Shown piece by piece: positions 38,001-49,609 of a stretch of 64,000 bases of DNA. The notes beneath the pieces are model-generated. The model worked only from the letters and a program-made list of their open reading frames with translations. It did no database searches and had not been told where the DNA came from. The stretch spans positions 1 to 64,000 of the forward strand of contig VZRS01004542.1 of NCBI GenBank assembly GCA_013398055.1, in the 5' to 3' direction. How positions within the stretch are numbered: position 1 is the stretch's first letter; each line of letters begins with the position of its first letter. Both the position numbers and the translations under genes were made by a program. This DNA comes from Ifrita kowaldi. Taxonomy: Eukaryota; Chordata; Aves; Passeriformes; Cinclosomatidae.

Positions 38001-38398
38001 GTGTAGATACACTTAAAATGCAATTTTTGTTCATCAAAAGAAAACAAATATTTATCTGTGAATTTTGTCTGTATCACATATAGCTGAAACTATATAAGCT
38101 GTATACTTATTGAAGTACTACATTAACTTATCTGAGACATACATGCATTTTGGAGTGACCTCATTGTATGTTATATTTTTTATTTATAAGTCTTTAATCA
38201 CATTTTATATAGCTTATTTGCTCATATGTGAACACTTCTTAAAAAATGCACTGCTGTGTATAGATTTTTTTTTCCTTTCTCACTGAAGCTCTTCCTAGAT
38301 GAAACTGAGATTGCAGCATACCCATGTATTAATGAATTGCAAAAAGGACAGGATATTTTTCTCCATCAACCATCAGTTCCGGGAAAGAAAGCCACCAG

Positions 38399-38452
38399 CC
38401 CCCCCTCAATCCCCCCCTCAAAAGAAAAAAAAAGAAAAAAGAAAAACCCAAA
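38399..38452. repeat. C-rich then A/G-rich low-complexity patch
   Basis: Two runs of six and seven C's (ccccccctcaatccccccctc) are followed by about 30 bases of A with scattered G's. It yields a Pro- then Lys-rich translation in the 87-codon frame at 38256-38519 and weakens any coding interpretation of that frame. Confidence 0.85.
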
Positions 38453-41400
38453 CCAGCCCCAGCCTCTACATATTTATGAGTACCATTATGTTTCATTAAA
38501 AAAAATTCTCTATGGTTAAATGAGCCTGTCAGATTAGAAATTAATTGTAGTAACTTCTGTAGTTTAGTAATATCTATTTTTTTATCATACCCCATAAGAT
38601 TAATAAGGCAATATTTTTTTTCTGTGTGTAGGTGGTTAATGGAGTCTAGTTTAGTCTAATTTCCCTTTGGAAACATGAGAAAATATGCAGGCTGTGTCTA
38701 GGGTAGTACACCTTAAATTGCTTGGTTTTACACACTGTTGCAAACAGTTTAATTGTTCTACGTGTTCCACTATTGCTAGTTGTTTGGTTAGTTAGGAACT
38801 TCAGTTTTAGTGTCCTAAAATCAAGGCGTAGTGGATGGAATATATTGTAAATTCTATTTGATAAGGAAATTTCACATTTTACAATATAAATTTTAGTAAG
38901 ACTAGGTTAATTTCTAGCAATTCACACTTCCTCTTTGAGTATCTAATTTATTTCTAACCTGTCTTCCTTAAATTCTTGCATGACATTCATAGCAATGCTA
39001 TGAGAAGGCCAAATATTGTATATGAATAACTGAATTTGAGTATACTTGTAGCATTTATAACTTCATTTAGTCGTCAAAGAGAGGAAAGAGAAATTTAGCA
39101 CTATTTTTAAAGGTCATTTCATTTACCCATAGACTCAGTATGTTCAGTGCATCTCAGCTTCTTAGACCATCTCTGAGTAAACAGAGAACTGTGAAATAAA
39201 TATATTTAGTTCTTTCATTTTCTTCTTATTGGAGACTGATTTCAAGTAAGTTTATAAGGTCTTCAAGGCAAGAACCATATATTTAGATTTTGTTCAGGCT
39301 TTGGATGCTGCTGCTACAACTAATGACTCAAAGCTGTGTTTACTGTTTATGTACCAAGTACAGGGATTCTCTTTTCTGTTTTACTTCCTCATTATATTTA
39401 ATCTAACTATGCTTTCTCTTACATATCACCTCAGGGATGTTTTCTAAACTGAAAATCGGTGTAGTTAAATCATGCAACATTGCAAAGTAGAAATAGAAGC
39501 AAGCAAATCTGTTAAAAGGTGAAGTATGTCACTTTGCAGGTGCCATCGAGTCAGATTATTCTACCTCTGTTAAGGTGTTCTGGGTTTTTTTGTGCTTTTT
39601 TGTCTGATTGCTTTTTTATGTGCTGTTAACTATACTTTCCTTACAAAGAACTTTAAAAGTATAATAGGATTCTGTGACAGAACTACTTACAAGACAGTTA
39701 TTAAGGTTACAGATAGCTATTTATTTATTCAAAAATACATTTTTGGCTGCAGTGAACTAGTCCACCTCTGCTGAATTTTCAGGTGATTCTTTAATACCTT
39801 TGGTCTGATTTTCTTTCCCCCTCCCCAAAAATGCCTAAATCTGGGGTGGGAAGAAGGGAGATCGGTCTTGCTTATGTATCTCTCTTAATCTGACAATGAT
39901 ATTGGATGTTCATTGAATTTTTGAGCTATTTCCTTTCTAGTGGGTTAGATGACCAGGACTGTCAATTTGTACTATTGTCCTTTGGTGTGACCTGCAGATC
40001 GCAGATTATCCACAAAGCATTTTAAAAGGTTGCTGTTGCACTGGGCAGCCTCATCTTAACAAAATTAGAGTCTTATCACCTGAGCTCTTTCTTCCTTGCA
40101 TCATGGTAGCATTCTGCACTGCAAAGAGCTGGGAGTAAAATTAACAGTGAAACTAACAGAGTTGAACAGTGAAACGGTAACTAGCATTTTCTGAGGAGGA
40201 CGAAATCTATTCATTGTTGGTAGGGGGAAGCAAAAATAACAAAATAACTGTAGTTCTCATGCCATTGGAAGCAGTGGTCAATGTCAGGATTTCTGGCTTA
40301 CATTAAATGTCTCATAAATTTGAAGACTTATTTTCTATTTAACTGCTGCAAAAAGTATTCAGGATTCTCCATTTAGAATCCTAACTGTTTTGTTTTGCCA
40401 GTAAGATGTCTGCTGTATACTTACGTCTTTATTGTTCTGTGGCTTGAGAGTAGACACGAGAGTTACAGATTTAATGAAGGAGAAATATTTCCTACCTTCC
40501 ATTTTTGCTGATGAGATGCACATTGTAGTTCTTCCATTAGGAAGGACATGTGGCTATACACAAAGGATTGTTAATTTGTCTTTCTAGTTAAGGTTTTATA
40601 TATTGTGCTTATTGTTGGAAGTAAGTGTTAATTGCTTTGTATCTCAGAGAACTTAGAAGGTACAATAAAGAATGAACCTTGCCTTGGAACTACTTTCTTT
40701 AATTAAAATCCCAGTCTTCCTTTTCAGTGTTTTTAAGAAAAATAATTGCTCTATAATCACTATTTAAAAACTAAATTTTCTCAAAATTTTGGATTGAAAA
40801 ATCTAGAATAATTTAATGATCAGTTGACATGCATTTTAAGGTTAAGTTATAGAAAGTTATTGTTTTGATATATATAGTTCAACAGACTATTACAATCACT
40901 TATAAAATACATTATTTATGAAAACTATTTAGATTACTTCTGCAGGAAAGTCCAGCTGTTTTCAAAGTTACATTAACTGTGGATAGTGAGGAGCAGTTGA
41001 GCTACCTGCGTAGTAGCTGATTTATCAAATTGACTGTTAGCCATGAGGTGAGTTGACACACTGTGGTAGCTAAGATCATGTCAACATTTGTGTTTGTGTT
41101 TAGCATTTAGTTCACTCCTCTTTTGTTTTGTCCACTCTGTGTTAAACCACTTCTACTGAGTTGCAATTTGCAAAGGATTTGATAAATAACTCTTCATTTT
41201 TCATTGTATTGTTCTCCTGTCAGATTTAGTAAATGGAAAAATGTTGAATCCAGTATGTTTCTAATTCCTCAGAGTTGATTCTGGGTAACAGTAATAGCAA
41301 TTCCCTGTAACTTCTAGGAAGATTATTCGTTGGACTTTCTGAAAGGTGTGGAAGCTCTTCTGCTCTTCTGTGAGCTATATCATCCTTGTTTTAGAGAGTA

Positions 41401-42674
41401 AAGCATATTTAGTGTTAAGTCATAGATTTAACATAATTTAATACAATTATTATATAATAATAAGTGGAGGTAAGTAGGGACAGAAATATGGCTTCATTCC
41501 CTTATTTTGTGGAAATACTTTCGAGCTCCAAGTCTGGATTTTGAAGTGAGGCAATAGTGAATTAATTAAGATGAAAATGCAGCTCTTCATGGTATTGTCT
41601 CTTTCCAGGTGCTTTCTGACTGAAGGTTGTCCTGAGTTGCTCTGGTTTTCTCCAACTCTGAAACTCCTTTCTAATGTAAGGAGCACAGTCCTGAGAGGGC
41701 ATTTCATGGAACGCTAGTGGGCAAGTAAATGTGTAGAGATTTCAGTAAGCTTGGTCTGTAGCGGTGTGGAGATGAGAAATGCTTAGGGTTTTGCAAACCT
41801 CAGGCTAGTTCACAGAATTTAGGTTTTGTGTCCGAAGTACCCTTTGCTAGCAAACTTAATTTCACACTGAGGAAAGATTTATTTGCAGTAAACTCAGAAT
41901 TAGAGATGGTCCTACAAAGCAATAGCATAATTTATCATGCAAGTAGTGGTTCTGTCTTAGACCTTCCAGTGTTTTTAAAGTTGTGGGTTTATGCTGATTC
42001 AGGTGTAGTGGTTTTTTTTAATGCTGTTGTTTCAGGTCATTCAGATGGTCAGTTGTCGAACAGTATAACCTTATGAACTTGTGTGGTCTGGGATATCCAG
42101 ATTTTATGTTACTGTCTTAAATCCATACTTCCTGTGGAGGCAGGTCCTACTAAGATTTAAATTTCAGATATTAAAATTTCCTGCGGTGATCTTGGTATGA
42201 GCCACTGAGTCAAATTTCCTGTCTTTAATAGGGCTTGGAGGTGTTCAGTATCTTTACTGCTTGTCCTACATTAGTATTTATTTCTCCTTACTGAATTCTG
42301 AAGAAACTGACCTTTCTTGAATTCAGGGAAGAACTGGACACAGGAGCATGATTTCAGTGCAGTGACCAACTTTCATGACCTTATGGAGATAGTGTCTTCA
42401 TGTGGTTTCAAATCACAGGTTATGAGTTTGTTTGTCACAAACATATTTCAGGCAACTGAGATGAAGAGGAGTTTTAGGATTACTTTGCATGTGAAAGATT
42501 GCCACATAAGGGTTCCCACTGTTTGATTTCAGGATGGAATACTAGGTTATTTGGCTAAGATTTGTAACAACTCAGTGCTGTAAATCTGCGCAGCTTTTAA
42601 TGGCTTGTGTCCTCAGCACAGTTGTAAGTTTGAGATACTCAAAAGTTCTTGTGTCAGCATTGTTGTATTTTCAG

Positions 42675-42775
42675 TTACATGCTGTGATCCAAGGATGGTA
42701 ACTCTTCAGACACAGCTGAATTTCTTGAAAGATCAACATCAACAGACTGACCATCTGCAGCCTACTGAAAAAAAG
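42675..42775 (+). CDS. Alternative candidate exon (101 bp, phase 1 to 0)
   Basis: It is flanked by a good acceptor (ttgtattttcag) and donor AAG-GTTAAG, and lies within the longest non-repeat frame of the AT-rich half (159 codons, 42605-43084). In phase it reads TCCDPRMVTLQTQLNFLKDQ followed by HQQTDHLQPTEKK, helix-forming and Gln-rich. It does not join exon 2 directly (exon 2 leaves phase 2), but it would join the exon at 49559 if that were read in phase 0 (SQGNVQLAQLLGMASLQ). It is therefore either an exon of an alternative model or chance. Confidence 0.25.
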
Positions 42776-43440
42776 GTTAAGCTGGAGCCAGTGGTTCATT
42801 TTTTTCCCCTGTACTTGAAAATAATTAATATTTTGAAAAACTACAAGCATTTTCTTCCCATATTTTATAAAATGGGAAAAGATATAATGTCCAAGTCAGA
42901 AAAACAGATGTTGTATCTGGCAGATAGGAAAACAGAAGTTATGTTTTTGTCATCTGTGATAAAGAAAGCGGTGTATGTGTGTGTAAATTTTGGTCAGAAA
43001 TGCTTTAGTACTTGTCCCAGAGTTTGTAATATAAGAAGGGGAAAGTTACAGGTTGTAGCCATTAAAAATGGCTTGAAGATTTAATTGGATATTAATAGTG
43101 GTAATTGGGATGTTGGTTCATGAAATGCTAGGTCCTCTAATAAAATTACCTGTGTCATCTCCATAAAACAACCTGCATGGTCACAAGTATAACTTTGTTT
43201 CATAGATATGGTTCTGACCTCCCAGTGATGTATTCTCCTTGGCTGATATTTAGATTTTTTTTTAAAAAATATGTTCATTCTACATGAAGTACTTCTGTCT
43301 TCCATATGATTCAAAAGCCTTTTATGTACTCTAGTTACAGCATTTAACTTGCTAGTATGTAAATGGTTAAGTTTACCATAATGATGCCAGAATGATTTTG
43401 CTTTTGTGTTTCCTTCATATATGTATTTGTAGCTCTGTAG

Positions 43441-43880
43441 ACTATTGTTGTATAGTTACACAGTTCCAAGGTAGCGCCAGTACTTTTCCCTACCCTGATA
43501 GGCAGAAAGACAAAACACATTCCAGAGGCTCCAAGCCCTGGGGGTCCAAGGCCCCTATCCTGTCTTGGTTCACCTCGGAAGCCAAGGTTGAAACGTTGTT
43601 GTCTCTTCGAGACGCATTTTCATAAATAAAGTTTAGTTCCTATCTAAGGTGGGGGAGCGTGGGGGGTGGAATTCATAAAAGGGCTGAACCAGGGGGAATT
43701 ATCTCACGGCTTGTGCTTGGGGATTCTTTTCAATTATGCTAATTTGCTAAACTTTTAAAACTGTGTTCACCCTATGCAGCGTGGGCAGTTTTCCATACCT
43801 GCCTCTTGGAGGCTTCCAATAAAGACCAGCCTTTATATTACCTCCTATACTAATATTGTCTTAGAGGTGTGTTGTTTATT
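43441..43880 (+). mobile_element. Probable solo LTR of an endogenous retrovirus, plus strand
   Basis: A GC-richer island of about 440 bases in AT-rich surroundings has the promoter-to-polyadenylation layout of an LTR: a TATA-like ATAAAAG at 43675-43681, then an AATAAA signal at 43818-43823, about 140 bases later, followed by a GT/T-rich downstream element (ttagaggtgtgttgtttattt). No retroviral coding sequence lies on either side, so it would be a solo LTR left by recombination. I could not see clean TG...CA ends or a target-site duplication, so both boundaries are approximate and the family is unassigned. Confidence 0.5.
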
Positions 43881-44669
43881 TCTAGATCTTTAAGGCATTA
43901 ACTAAACCAAAGGAACAGGAGATGCTTAGGGTACTCAGTGCAGTAGGTGTGCAGTTTGTGGTTGGTTTGTATTTGGTTGATTCATTGGGGGTTTTTTCCC
44001 TTGAAAAGTAAAGGAAATGTGGCAGATAATTTCATAGGAATAGGAGTCATCTAGCAGGACATTTTATTTTAATCTGCCTTGTCAAATGGAGTTACTTGTG
44101 TTACGGCAAAGGGTAAAACTGGTGGTTTTCACGTCACCTCACTGACTGGTATGTCATTTCTGTATTGAGCATATTTTCTCAAATAATCTGTTAACCATCC
44201 TTCACAGGGTGATAGAAAGCTAATCTTTTCTTACAGCAAACATACAGATTACCTATTATAAACATAGTTGTCTTATTGAAATCTAGAACAAAAGCGGTCA
44301 CTGAAAAAAATACTCCTTTAACCTACTTCTACAATAATCAACTGGCCAAAAGGGAGAGGCATGCCAGTCCTGTGAAGCTCTCTAGGGCTTCACAGACCTG
44401 TAGCTGTTAGTCTGTAGACTGGGGACAGAGTGGCTGGGCCTACAGGCTGGATGAGGCCCTGAGGTCCATGTTGGCAGGTAGCTGAACATATGCTAGCAAT
44501 GTGCCTTGGCTGTAGGGAAGATAAAAAATGTGTCTCTTGGGCTGTATGAACACGGTTGTAGGCAGGAAATTGAGAGGAATGTTTATCCACCACTCTTCTG
44601 TATTTATTATACAACTTCACATCATTTCTGCTTTTGCCCTCTCTCTTCTGCGGTTGTGGGAAAGCTGTT
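43881..44669 (+). other. Unannotated, probably intronic
   Basis: No supported gene. The long minus-strand frame that begins to the right (44947-44390, 185 codons) is antisense to the CR1 fragment over most of its length and has no motif. Confidence 0.4.
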
Positions 44670-45095
44670 GGTTTGGGTAAGTTCAGCAAAGGGTTACCAA
44701 GACGGTCAGGAACTAGAGTGCACATTCCTGTGAGGAGACACTGAAGAACATGGACTTGTTCAGTCTTGAGAAGAGAGAGTTTCAGGGATCCTAACAGCAG
44801 TGCACTTCCTATGGAAGTGCATGGCAGAAGGATGAGAGACAATTTAAAAAGTTGAAACAAGAGAGGTTTAGATTGGAGACGAGGAAAACCTTTTTCCCCA
44901 TGAGGACGGCTCAACAATACAGCTTGGACCAAGTGAGGTTTTGCCATCTCTGTCTTTGAAAATTTTCAAGCTCTGGCTGGGTAAAGCCCTGGGGAGCTGG
45001 TCTAATGCCAACAGTGAACCCACATTGGGAGGGAAGTTTGGCTTGGGAGTTCCTGAAATCCGTGGCAGACCAAGCTATACTATGATTTTACTTGT
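44670..45095 (+). repeat. CR1 3' portion, decayed, plus strand
   Basis: Segments appear in the CR1 order: cagcaaagggttaccaagac and a degenerate 'gagtgcacattcctgtgagg' motif (ORF2 end, EEETLKNMDLFSLEKRE-like), cctttttccccatgaggacgg, then ttttgccatctctgtctttga and agctctggctgggtaaagcc. The tail (about 45060-45095) is too decayed to show octamers. It is an old copy inside the putative gene, in sense orientation. Confidence 0.75.
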
Positions 45096-48000
45096 GATTC
45101 TTGCTCTACGGCAGAAGTTCCTAGACGTGATCTAGTTTGTCTTCTAGTTTTGTTGGCCAGTTCAGTTTCTTAGGACTGCATTTGAATCCTCACATCTGGA
45201 GGTAAAAGTGGAGGGATAGAGCTAGAGTCACAAAGTAGTACTTGTGACATATATCACAAAGACCTGGACTGGGTGCCCAAGAGAGGATCTCCCTGACAAT
45301 GCAGAACTCTTGGGCTCCTCTTTTTCTTCAGTGTGTTACGTGTCTTATTTTGGTCCAACACTTCATTCTGTGGATTTTGCAAACTTAGGACTGGACATAG
45401 ACTGGATTCCTCACATTTATTTATACAATATTTTAGAATGAAACCTCAAGACTTTTCACTGGAGTCCTGCAGAGGCAAAAAATTAAAAGCAGTAAACTGC
45501 AGCAGCAGGAAAAGAAATTTTTTTAGGTCTCTTCAGGAGAAGACAATGATGAACAAAGGGTTTTATAAAAGAAGGAAGGACCTTGGTTGAATACCTGGCA
45601 AAACCAAACCCCAGTTGCTCATTTCTGTGGACATTTATTTGTGTGTATTTATCAAAGTCTTAATCTGCAGTTTTTAATTCTTTTGTTGCAGCAAAAGAGA
45701 AGAATAAATTAAAAGAGGAAGAACTGCAAACAACATTTTTTATTGGAAATTATTTAGAATTTTAAAATAAACCAGATAATTTCCTTTCTTTGTTGAAACA
45801 AGTTCAGGGGTGTTGATGAACATTCTGTATTTGGCTAACTGCCTGGTGATTTGTAAGTAGTGTTCAATGTACATAACAGCTAGCAATCTGAAGAGGGATT
45901 CTTTTTTGTGATGAGGATATCTAAAATATTTTCCTGTAACTTGCCTATATCCCTGTTCATTTTGATAAGAACTGGATTGTATCCAAAGAAAAAGGATTTC
46001 AGAAGCAAGGACGATGTTTTGGAGTGTCTGTAAAGAGATCTTTTAAAAAAAAAGTTTGCTTTATCATATAGCTGCAAATATCAAATTAATAGCAATGATA
46101 GAGATCATGAGCGAGGATCTAAGAAAGTGTGTATTGCAGTAACTGGTAATTGGTGACATCAGAAAAAAAAGTTTGATAATCAATGCTTCTGTTAACTGAA
46201 ATGGTTTTCTTTGTGGGTCTTTTGTTTGTTTTGGCTGGAGTTTATCATGGTGGGACATTCAGATCCATAGCTAAATTAATGTACTTTGATTTCTCTTACT
46301 CTTGTTTAGCACTGCTTGAGGGAAAGCAAAAACATATGTATACATTACTAATTATGATTAATGTAGTCTTGATAATCATGACAGTATTAGAAAGTAATCC
46401 CTTTATTTAAATGCAGAAGTTTCATATCAGCTAATAAGCTGAGTTGAATTGAATGATTAAGGCCTGGATAAGCAAATACATTATTTAGAACATATGTTTT
46501 TAATTTTATTCATAATTTGGTAAACTTACCTCTGTCAAATTTGAGAATTTAAGTTAAAAGAGGGATGTAGGATTTCCATAAAGTGTTTCCAGTGAATTTT
46601 TTCCAAGAAAAAAATCTATTTTCTGATTGAACTGAAAATGTGAATGCACAGCGACAGTCAAAGTGCCCGAAAAGATCTAACACCATAACATAGTCAGTAC
46701 CTTTTCCAAGTACCTCTATTCTATTGTGCTATTCTTTTAGAATGTTCCTGTCAAGTCCTGCCTGACTTTTCAAAATTGGTGATTAAAATGAATATCAAGA
46801 AATTCAAGTGGTAGAAATCTTGCTGTGCAAAATAAAGAGCTGCAATAAGGAAAACAAGTGAAATAAACTTCAGCATATGTCAAAAGTTATATAATTAGTG
46901 TTCAGTGTTGGTATTGTACATGTCATAGTTTAGATTTCTATGTTTCCATATTATAAATGAGATAGCTAATGGTATCTGTTGGATATTATTTTTACTGTTA
47001 CGTGGCAGTTATGGAAGAATAATGAAATGGTATGTTATGTAGTCATATGTCTTTATCTTAAGACTTAGAAATCAAATTCGGTTTCTGCTATTCATGACAT
47101 AAATCTTGAATAAATATTGTTGCTGAATGTTCTTTATATTTGAATTGGTATTTTATTCTCTATAGGTGCAGTAGGTTGGAGCCTAATAAAAAAATTTAAC
47201 AAAAAATTATAAAAATCAGTTACCATTACCTTTTGTCAAACCGTCTTTTGAAAGTAATATTACTTAAACTTCCTGGGCATCAAGCTTTTTGTCACATTAT
47301 ATAAAGATTTCTGTTAGGAATGTTTTGTAACCTTAGAAGCGAGAAAACAAATAAACAAACAAACATGCTTTGGATACAATCGTGCAATTCTCAGTATTCA
47401 ATTTGTATTATAAGTACAATTACTGTGAACATAGAGATTAGTTAAGTATTCACTGTTACACAGTACCAGCTTGATTAATGACATTCTTTCCTCTTTTTTT
47501 TTAATAATAAATGAATTTCCTTTACATTTTCACTCTTTTTATTATTTTTTATTCGCATTTCTGTGTGCTGGTATGTTTTTCGTTATTCTTTATTTCACTT
47601 GTACTTAATTTTTTTTTTAACTCAGTGTTTTTTCTTTGAGGGCGAAAAGGCCATGCTTGATAAACCTAGCTAATAAGAATTATTATGCATGTTTTCATTT
47701 TACATTTTCATGTTTTCAAATGCTTTCTACAGTCAGTCTTAGCTAAGTGCTTAGAGAACTGTTTCTTTGAGAGAAGGGTAATGATACGTAAAGAGGATTT
47801 AATAATTTTTTTGTATTGTTTATAAATAAATGCCTGTAAGCTGAAAATATAAGTTGAAGCGATTTGTTCTAAGTAACACATAGAATAAAAATAAAATATT
47901 GGTATCTATCCAGGAAATACAAGCTGTGGCTTGTTTAAGTCACTATCTTTTCAGGTGCTCAGTACTGTTAGGTTGGAAAAGCAGAACAGAATGTGCTGTT

Positions 48001-49558
48001 TGGAACTGAGTGTCTTCTACAGTGAAGTCAACAAAAAGCTATGTGGGGGATTTTTTTGTATGTTTGGCTTACAGAATTTTTTTGGTTTCTTTTTTTGCGT
48101 ATGGATTTGTATGTATTTTATATGTAAAAATAGATTTCATTTCATGCGACGTCAAAAACAGCACCAGTAGTAACAGTGTCTTGTCAATAAATATGTGCTT
48201 GTGAAAGCTAATGTATTGGGAAAGGTCACACAGGAAGGCAAACAAAGTTATAATTAATATCTTAAATAATGTCAAGTTTAATAGTAAATTTCAAGCATGT
48301 TTGGTAAAATAGTATTTTTGGAATGAGAGATTTTTTTGTCACTGCTTTCAATGTAATGCATTTCTTGTGTATTTCCTGTAGAATTGCTGCTGCTGAATTT
48401 GCTCTTAAATTGAGTATAAATTTCTTAAATAGAAAAAGAACATGGTAAACATCGTGAAATATTAGTCACCTTGTTACAGTTACAGTACTTCAAATACATG
48501 GTTACAAAGCAAAGTAGTAGATTTCTAAAAAGATACTTAAAATTCAGAAGGTGGGGCAGGGTAAAGGATATCTTTAGGACATAAAGCAGTATTTTATAAT
48601 GAGACAGCTTTCTGTAAATGTGTTTCTAAATTTCTAAATTTGTAAATGTTCCTTTCTGTCTTTCTTTCTTTCAAATTAAAGTATATGCTAGTCTTGAAAT
48701 TTTTTTTTTATGTCAGCAGTTTTTCCCTCCTTTGCAGTTTATAATGTAGTCCTTTTTTTCCTGCTTCATTATATTATTATTGGTGCCAGTGATATCTGCT
48801 TACTTATATTTTGCAATTACAATTATTTTTTCAGTACTTTTGTGGCACTCACTTTTAGTTATTAAGCTCTGCAGTTCAGTTTCCACAGTTTGGCTGGTTT
48901 TTTTTCCAGTTCCTTATTGGATGCCTGGCTTCCATGTGGTTTAATATTTAACAGTTTACCTGAGATAGTGGGGTGTGACAAGTCTGCTAAGCATCACACA
49001 GTGCTGACATATACCCAGCTGGTTGTAGGGATAACCTACAGGTGCCGAGATCGACTTTCAGGGCCTGCCTGATTTTTTTATTTGCCAACAGCCACTTTGC
49101 TTTCATGTTTGCTAATCTCTAGCTTTCTCTTGGGGTCCTTTAGCCTGCTTCATGGCAATATATACAAAATTGACACTAAAAATATATTCAGAGGAATGTT
49201 CTTTTAGTCAGTTTGATGTAATTGGAAAGAACTTGAATTGAGAAATTCAGAATCTATTTATTTTACCAGCTACATGAGAACAGGTACATCTCCAGACTCT
49301 GCGGAAAATAACCCCACTTATTGAGGAGTGGAATACTTGAAGAATATCTTAAAATAAGATCTTTGGTTATTTGGGGGTTTTGGTAATAGGGGTATATTTG
49401 TTGTTGTTGTTTCCGGGAAGTCAGGGGAGCAGTTGTACATGCATTTGGTCTAGTCTAATTGTGGTGGTAGTGAATTATATCCTAAGAATAGGATCTAGAA
49501 TTATGTGAGAAACATTACTTACGAAAGTCATCTTATTAATGTGGAATTTTCTCTTAGA
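45096..49558 (+). other. Unannotated AT-rich, probably intronic
   Basis: More than 4 kb with only short chance ORFs. A 75-codon hydrophobic frame at 46183-46410 resembles a membrane segment only because T-rich DNA encodes Phe, Leu and Val. Confidence 0.4.
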
Positions 49559-49609
49559 GCCAAGGGAACGTTCAGCTTGCACAGCTTCTTGGAATGGCCA
49601 GTTTACAAG
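49559..49609 (+). CDS. Candidate coding exon 3 (51 bp, phase 2 to 2)
   Basis: A very good donor (ACAA-GTGAGT at 49610) and acceptor (aattttctcttag) bound 51 bases. Joined to exon 2 the junction codon is AGA (Arg), and it continues AKGTFSLHSFLEWPVY, leaving AA for the next exon. All three frames are open over this short length: phase 0 reads SQGNVQLAQLLGMASLQ. A second AG (49559-49560) makes this a NAGNAG acceptor, so the start may be 49559 or 49561. The choice of frame is an inference from the phase fit on both sides. Confidence 0.35.

Larger units (their letters stand above)
35060..43440 (+). other. Long AT-rich stretch, probable intron
   Basis: No secure gene. Chance-level ORFs occur throughout. 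Stretches with somewhat coding-like translations are 38298-38516 and 42315-42775 (both discussed among candidate exons or findings). T-runs are frequent on the plus strand, typical of introns. A purine/C-rich low-complexity patch lies at 38399-38452. Confidence 0.4.

Noticed and set aside
44390..44947. 185-codon minus-strand frame
   Set aside because: About half lies antisense to the CR1 3' portion at 44670-45095 and the rest has no motif; no splice or start evidence.
46183..46410. Hydrophobic 75-codon frame resembling a small membrane protein
   Set aside because: T-rich intronic DNA readily encodes Phe, Leu, Ile and Val; no other support.
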